Source: Methylophilus medardensis
GTDB lineage: Bacteria; Pseudomonadota; Gammaproteobacteria; Burkholderiales; Methylophilaceae
Strand: one strand, 5' to 3'
Assembly (NCBI RefSeq): GCF_006363915.1
Contig: NZ_CP040946.1
DNA length: 64,000 nucleotides
Shown one piece after another: positions 60,186 through 64,000 of the stretch; the stretch's first letter is position 1; every line of letters starts with the position of its first letter. The position numbers were made by a program, and so were the translations under genes. The notes beneath the pieces were generated by a model. It was not told the DNA's origin and searched no databases. It saw only the letters and a program-made list of their open reading frames with translations.

Positions 60186-61232
60186 CTATTGCGCGTCCCC
60201 TTGCCATGGCGCACCATGGGCCAATGTGGCAGGTGCTTTCAGACCAAAATGTTGATAGGTCATCTGCGTGGCCACCCGCCCGCGCGGGGTACGCATCAAA
60301 TACCCTTGCTGGATCAAATAAGGCTCGAGTACATCTTCGATCGTATCGCGTTCCTCGCCTATGGCGGCTGCCAGATTATCCAAACCAACCGGGCCACCGC
60401 CAAACTTTTCGACGACCGCTTGTAACAACTTGCGATCCATGACATCCAGGCCTTGCTGATCCACATCCAGCATTTTCAGGGCAGCGTCCGCCACCTTATC
60501 GGTGACGATTCCGTCTGATTTTACCTGGGCATAATCTCGTACTCGGCGCAATAATCGATTAGCGATACGCGGCGTGCCACGGGCGCGACGGGCAATTTCT
60601 GAGGCACCACCTTGCTGCATTTCCACCTCAAGTAAGTTGGCCGAGCGCGTGACGATTTTGGCTAACTCGTCATGGCTGTAAAATTCGAGGCGCGCCACAA
60701 TACCGAAGCGATCACGCAAAGGATTGGTCAACATGCCGGCACGCGTGGTGGCACCCACCAGCGTAAATGGTGGCAGATCCAGGCGCACACTGCGCGCAGC
60801 CGGGCCTTCACCAATCATGATATCCAGCCGGTAGTCTTCCATGGCTGGATACAAAATCTCTTCTACCACCGGACTCAGACGGTGAATTTCGTCAATAAAT
60901 AAGACGTCGTTGGGCTCAAGATTGGTCAACAAGGCGGCTAAATCGCCGGCACGTTCCAGCACTGGGCCAGACGTCATGCGCAAATTGACACCCATTTCTT
61001 TGGCGATAATGTGAGCCAGCGTGGTTTTTCCGAGGCCCGGCGGCCCGAACAGCAGCACGTGGTCGAGCGCCTCTTGCCGACCGCGCGCCGCATTGATGAA
61101 TATTTCAAGTTGGCCGCGCGCTTTCTCTTGGCCAACGTATTCATCGAGCTGCTTGGGGCGCAATGCACGCTCCAAAGCCTCCTCTTGGGGGCTGACAGTA
61201 GCGGGCGCAACGAGTCTATCGGTTTCTATCAT
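60186..61232 (-). CDS. ruvB: Holliday junction branch migration helicase RuvB
   Basis: A 348-residue AAA+ ATPase. Walker A is LLFGPPGLGKTTLAH, Walker B FIDEIHRL and sensor 1 GATTRAGML. The C-terminal winged helix has GLDNLAAAIGEERDTIEDVL and RTPRGR. With RuvA it drives branch migration. It is separated from ruvA by 135 bp holding no recognisable gene, so it may start its own transcript with ybgC-tol. Confidence 0.97.
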   Translation of the reverse strand: MIETDRLVAPATVSPQEEALERALRPKQLDEYVGQEKARGQLEIFINAARGRQEALDHVLLFGPPGLGKTTLAHIIAKEMGVNLRMTSGPVLERAGDLAALLTNLEPNDVLFIDEIHRLSPVVEEILYPAMEDYRLDIMIGEGPAARSVRLDLPPFTLVGATTRAGMLTNPLRDRFGIVARLEFYSHDELAKIVTRSANLLEVEMQQGGASEIARRARGTPRIANRLLRRVRDYAQVKSDGIVTDKVADAALKMLDVDQQGLDVMDRKLLQAVVEKFGGGPVGLDNLAAAIGEERDTIEDVLEPYLIQQGYLMRTPRGRVATQMTYQHFGLKAPATLAHGAPWQGDAQ

Positions 61233-61367
61233 GGGTGATCGGCGATGAAGTGCAAACTAACACTAAACAATAGGTGGCCTCATGCCGGGGGGGTAACTAA
61301 GTTATTTTTTGTAATCATAACACGCAGCCTTTGAGTATGGCATCAGTTGCCGCGCGATCAGTGGCGA

Positions 61368-61943
61368 TCACTTGGCGAGATATTTCAATGCCTGACGAAT
61401 ACCATCGCTGACGCTGATGCCAGTATCCAGCAACTTCATGGTCGCCGCGGCCTCTCGCTCATGGTAGCCCAACGCGACCAATGCATTCAAAATATCGTCC
61501 GTTGCCGCTTTGGCCGCCGGTTGCGCAGAGGTCGAGCCAGTCACCACAAATTTGTCTTTCAGCTCAAGCAGCAAGCGCTCGGCGGTTTTCTTACCGATGC
61601 CGGGGATGCGCGTGAGCAGCCCAACTTCTTGCTGACTCACCGCCAACATCAAATCATTGACGCTAACCCCACTCAGAATCGAAAGTGCTGACTTGGCCCC
61701 AATGCCGTTCACTTTGAGCAATTGCTTAAAGGTATTTTTCTCTTGCTCACTGCCAAAACCATACAATAATTGCGCATCTTCACGCACCACCATGTGTGTC
61801 AATATTTGAACCGGCTGGCCCAGCTCTGGCAGATTGTAAAACGTGCTCATGGGCACCTCCACCTCGTAGCCAACGCCACTGCAGTCGATCACAATCAGTG
61901 GCGGCGACTTCTCTAGCAAACGACCTTGTAGACGCGCAATCAT
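61368..61943 (-). CDS. ruvA: Holliday junction DNA-binding protein RuvA
   Basis: A 191-residue protein. The OB-fold domain begins MIARLQGRLLEKSPPLIVID and has the GVGYEVEVP pattern. Two HhH motifs follow (LKVNGIGAKSALSIL and LTRIPGIGKKTAERLLLELK). The C-terminal domain that binds RuvB is at 145-191. It overlaps ruvC by 4 bp. Confidence 0.97.
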   Translation of the reverse strand: MIARLQGRLLEKSPPLIVIDCSGVGYEVEVPMSTFYNLPELGQPVQILTHMVVREDAQLLYGFGSEQEKNTFKQLLKVNGIGAKSALSILSGVSVNDLMLAVSQQEVGLLTRIPGIGKKTAERLLLELKDKFVVTGSTSAQPAAKAATDDILNALVALGYHEREAAATMKLLDTGISVSDGIRQALKYLAK

Positions 61944-62500
61944 ATTAGTCTTCCATTTTTTACTCTAAAGCCGGTCGTCGCCAAAGCACCCAAGCCTTGA
62001 CCACCATGCGCATGGCATATCGCACATGCCAGCGCATCTGCCGAATCAGGACTGGGCGTAGCCGGTAACTTAAGTAGCCGCTTAACCATCTCTTGCACTT
62101 GCTCTTTTTGCGCATGGCCATTGCCGACCACCGATTGCTTGACCTGCAAGGCAGTATACTCAGCCACTGGCAAATGCTTGATCACCGCGGCTGAAATTGC
62201 AGCGCCACGGGCTTGACCAAGTAACAGTGTGGATTGTGGGTTGACGTTCACGAAGACTTTTTCAATTGCCACCTGCGTCGGCTGATACGTAGCGATCACC
62301 TCAAACAAACCATCGAGAATCACCTTCAACCGCTCGGGCAGTGCTTCTTTTTCTGGCTCACCCTGCACGCCTTTTTTTGCCGAAGCGGTTTTAATCACGC
62401 CGCTGGTCACATAGGACAATTTCCCGTCCACCGCCTCAATCACCCCAAAACCGGTGATGCGTAAACCAGGGTCGATGCCCAAAATTCGTTGTACGGCCAT
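61940..62500 (-). CDS. ruvC: Crossover junction endodeoxyribonuclease RuvC
   Basis: A 186-residue resolvase. The acidic active-site residues are in ILGIDPGLRITGFGV, VAIEKVFVN and the PDSADALACAICH segment near the end. It cuts Holliday junctions as a dimer. It overlaps ruvA by 4 bp and follows yebC after 42 bp. Confidence 0.97.
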   Translation of the reverse strand: MAVQRILGIDPGLRITGFGVIEAVDGKLSYVTSGVIKTASAKKGVQGEPEKEALPERLKVILDGLFEVIATYQPTQVAIEKVFVNVNPQSTLLLGQARGAAISAAVIKHLPVAEYTALQVKQSVVGNGHAQKEQVQEMVKRLLKLPATPSPDSADALACAICHAHGGQGLGALATTGFRVKNGRLI

Positions 62501-62542
62501 GATTTAAAAGCGCGCCCAGTTGCCAGCGGCAAATTGCACAGA

Positions 62543-63271
62543 TTAAGCCTCTTCAATCACGGCAGAGGTGTAGACATCCTGCACATCATCTAAGTCTTCC
62601 AGCATATCGAGAATTTTCTGCATTTTGACTGCATCATCGCCAGTGAACACCACTTCATTGAGTGATTTCATGGTGACTTGTGCCATGACAGCTTTTAATC
62701 CGGCGGCTTCTAGCGCTTCTTTGACTGTGACAAACTCGCCCGGCGCAGTGATCACCTCAATGCTGCCGTCTTCATCTGTAATCACGTCTTCGGCGCCAGC
62801 TTCGAGCGCAACTTCCATCACGGCGTCCTCTGACACGCCCGGCTCAAACACCAGCTGACCGCAATGCTTGAACATAAACGCCACGCTGCCATCCGTGCCT
62901 AAGTTACCGCCGTGCTTGGTCAAAGCATGGCGCACGTCCATCACGGCACGTTGGCGATTATCGGTCAGGCAATCAATAATGATGGCGGCGCCATTGATGC
63001 CATAGCCCTCATAACGAATCTCTTCGTAATTCACCCCTTCGAGTTCGCCGGTACCCTTTTTAATCGCTCGCGAGATGTTATCTGAAGGCATGTTTTCTTC
63101 TTTGGCCGCTGCCACGGCCGCACGCAAACGTGGGTTCATCGCGGTATCGCCGCCGCCCATGCGGGCAGAAACAGTGATTTCTTTGATCAATTTGGTAAAG
63201 ATTTTGCCACGTTTAGCATCTTGACGGCCCTTGCGGTGCTGAATATTGGCCCATTTACTATGTCCAGCCAT
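62543..63271 (-). CDS. yebC: YebC/PmpR-family protein
   Basis: A 242-residue protein starting MAGHSKWANIQHRKGRQDAK, the family hallmark, with DNISRAIKKGTGELEGVNYE and RYEGYGINGAAIIIDCLTDN. YebC-family proteins act as transcription regulators or, as shown for some, help ribosomes at proline stretches. It is upstream of ruvC in the same direction, the usual arrangement. Confidence 0.95.
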   Translation of the reverse strand: MAGHSKWANIQHRKGRQDAKRGKIFTKLIKEITVSARMGGGDTAMNPRLRAAVAAAKEENMPSDNISRAIKKGTGELEGVNYEEIRYEGYGINGAAIIIDCLTDNRQRAVMDVRHALTKHGGNLGTDGSVAFMFKHCGQLVFEPGVSEDAVMEVALEAGAEDVITDEDGSIEVITAPGEFVTVKEALEAAGLKAVMAQVTMKSLNEVVFTGDDAVKMQKILDMLEDLDDVQDVYTSAVIEEA

Positions 63272-63385
63272 GTTGCTTCCTTGTATTTTTAATCACGGGA
63301 TGAAGGTTCTTTAACCGCCTGATTTTACCACAGGCGCCGACCGGGCTAGCAGCACTATTCGTCACCCGCACCACCGCACCACGTA

Positions 63386-63412
63386 AAAAAGGCCTGCATG
63401 AATCAGGCCTTA
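63386..63412 (-). terminator. Terminator after the EamA transporter gene
   Basis: On the minus strand AAGGCCTG pairs with CAGGCCTT around a 7-nt loop, followed by six T. Confidence 0.9.
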
Positions 63413-63441
63413 AAATAGGTGTTCTACCAAAGAATGCTTGT

Positions 63442-64000
63442 TTATGTGGATACTGCTTTCGGCGCTGGGCGCATCATCAAGATGGAAATTAAAGTCAGTG
63501 AAAACAAAATTAATCCCATGCCGGTCAACTCCATGCCATCCGGCACCTCGTGTAGCTGAATCCAGGCCGCGATCACACCAATCACTGGCGCCAGCATCGA
63601 CGCCATACTCGCAACCCCCGCTGGCAACCGTTGCAGAGCAAACAGCCACAACAACCAAGCCAGTGCGCCACACAAAATCACATTGAACATCACTGCGCCA
63701 ATCAGATAAGGCGCCCATTGAATAGGCGGAGCTGGCACCCACCAGGCAATCAACAGCATGGGCAACGAGCCCAATAACATCGGCCAAGCGGTCAGATTAA
63801 TTAAATCCAACGCTGGTAGACGACGGTGCAATTGCTTGGTCATGATGGCAGATAACGCCCAAGACACCCCCGACAGCACCGCTAGCATCATGCTAAAACC
63901 ATCGGCACGGATGTGCAGGGGGTCAAAAATAAACAGCATGCCCAACACTGCGGCGGTGACCGCCAACCACTGCCAACCGTGTACCCGCTCGCCCAGCATG
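63442..64000 (-). CDS. EamA/DMT-superfamily transporter (5' end outside window)
   Basis: The visible 186 residues hold the second EamA repeat of a ten-helix transporter. They start at ERVHGWQWLAVTAAVLGMLF and include GVSWALSAIMTKQL, AWLLWLFALQRLPAGVASM and LAPVIGVIAAWIQLHE. The first repeat must lie to the right of the window, so the Met at 63999 is not the true start. The family exports small metabolites; the substrate cannot be told. Confidence 0.88.
   Translation of the reverse strand, partial: MLGERVHGWQWLAVTAAVLGMLFIFDPLHIRADGFSMMLAVLSGVSWALSAIMTKQLHRRLPALDLINLTAWPMLLGSLPMLLIAWWVPAPPIQWAPYLIGAVMFNVILCGALAWLLWLFALQRLPAGVASMASMLAPVIGVIAAWIQLHEVPDGMELTGMGLILFSLTLISILMMRPAPKAVST

Overview
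The window is chromosomal DNA from a Gram-negative bacterium, most likely a betaproteobacterium and possibly a methylotroph of the Methylophilaceae type. That placement is inferred from gene order and family content, not from a database match. The pointers are a Tol-Pal system with CpoB, the order rpsP-rimM-trmD-rplS, rpsU-yqeY-dnaG-rpoD next to tRNA-Ile(CAU), PEP-CTERM surface proteins, PA2778/PA2779-type proteins, and a large set of cyclic-di-GMP and chemotaxis genes.

1-36.3 kb is an accessory, environment-sensing region. It holds a YfiR/YfiN-like c-di-GMP pair followed by a FadL-type channel and a porin. Two further GGDEF-EAL proteins have periplasmic solute-binding sensors, two diguanylate cyclases have CHASE or Cache-like sensors, and there is one PilZ protein. 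Two large chemoreceptors carry repeated HAMP-like modules. Around them lie small membrane or stress-type genes (two DUF3309, DUF2171, PA2779/PA2778, YetF), three PEP-CTERM proteins, an SMR pump, a periplasmic 5-hydroxyisourate hydrolase, a TSUP permease and a MOSC protein. The most unusual signal here is an unassigned DNA element, CCTACA-N6-TCAG. It occurs 78-113 bp upstream of four small genes, always in the same orientation to the gene. A close variant, CTGACA-N6-TCAG, sits in front of a divergent pair of small genes.

36.5-42.8 kb is a zone of transfer and decay. A REP-type (Y1) transposase with two frameshifts lies between 28-bp inverted repeats. After a phytase-like PEP-CTERM gene there is a 3.2-kb, AT-rich segment bounded on one side by an intact tRNA-Ile(CAU) and on the other by a collinear 76-bp decayed copy of the tRNA 3' half plus its terminator. 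Inside are an internally deleted IS3-family element, an intact small secreted protein, broken thioredoxin and CcdA genes, and an intact Crp/Fnr regulator. Two Crp-like half-site pairs lie upstream of the secreted-protein gene.

42.8-64 kb is core housekeeping, mostly on the minus strand: rpoD, dnaG, yqeY, rpsU, tsaD, plsY, folB, xerD, ogt, rplS, trmD, rimM, rpsP (with an unusually long Ala-rich tail), queC, queE, cpoB, pal, tolB, tolA, tolR, tolQ, ybgC, ruvB, ruvA, ruvC and a YebC protein. An EamA transporter runs off the right edge.
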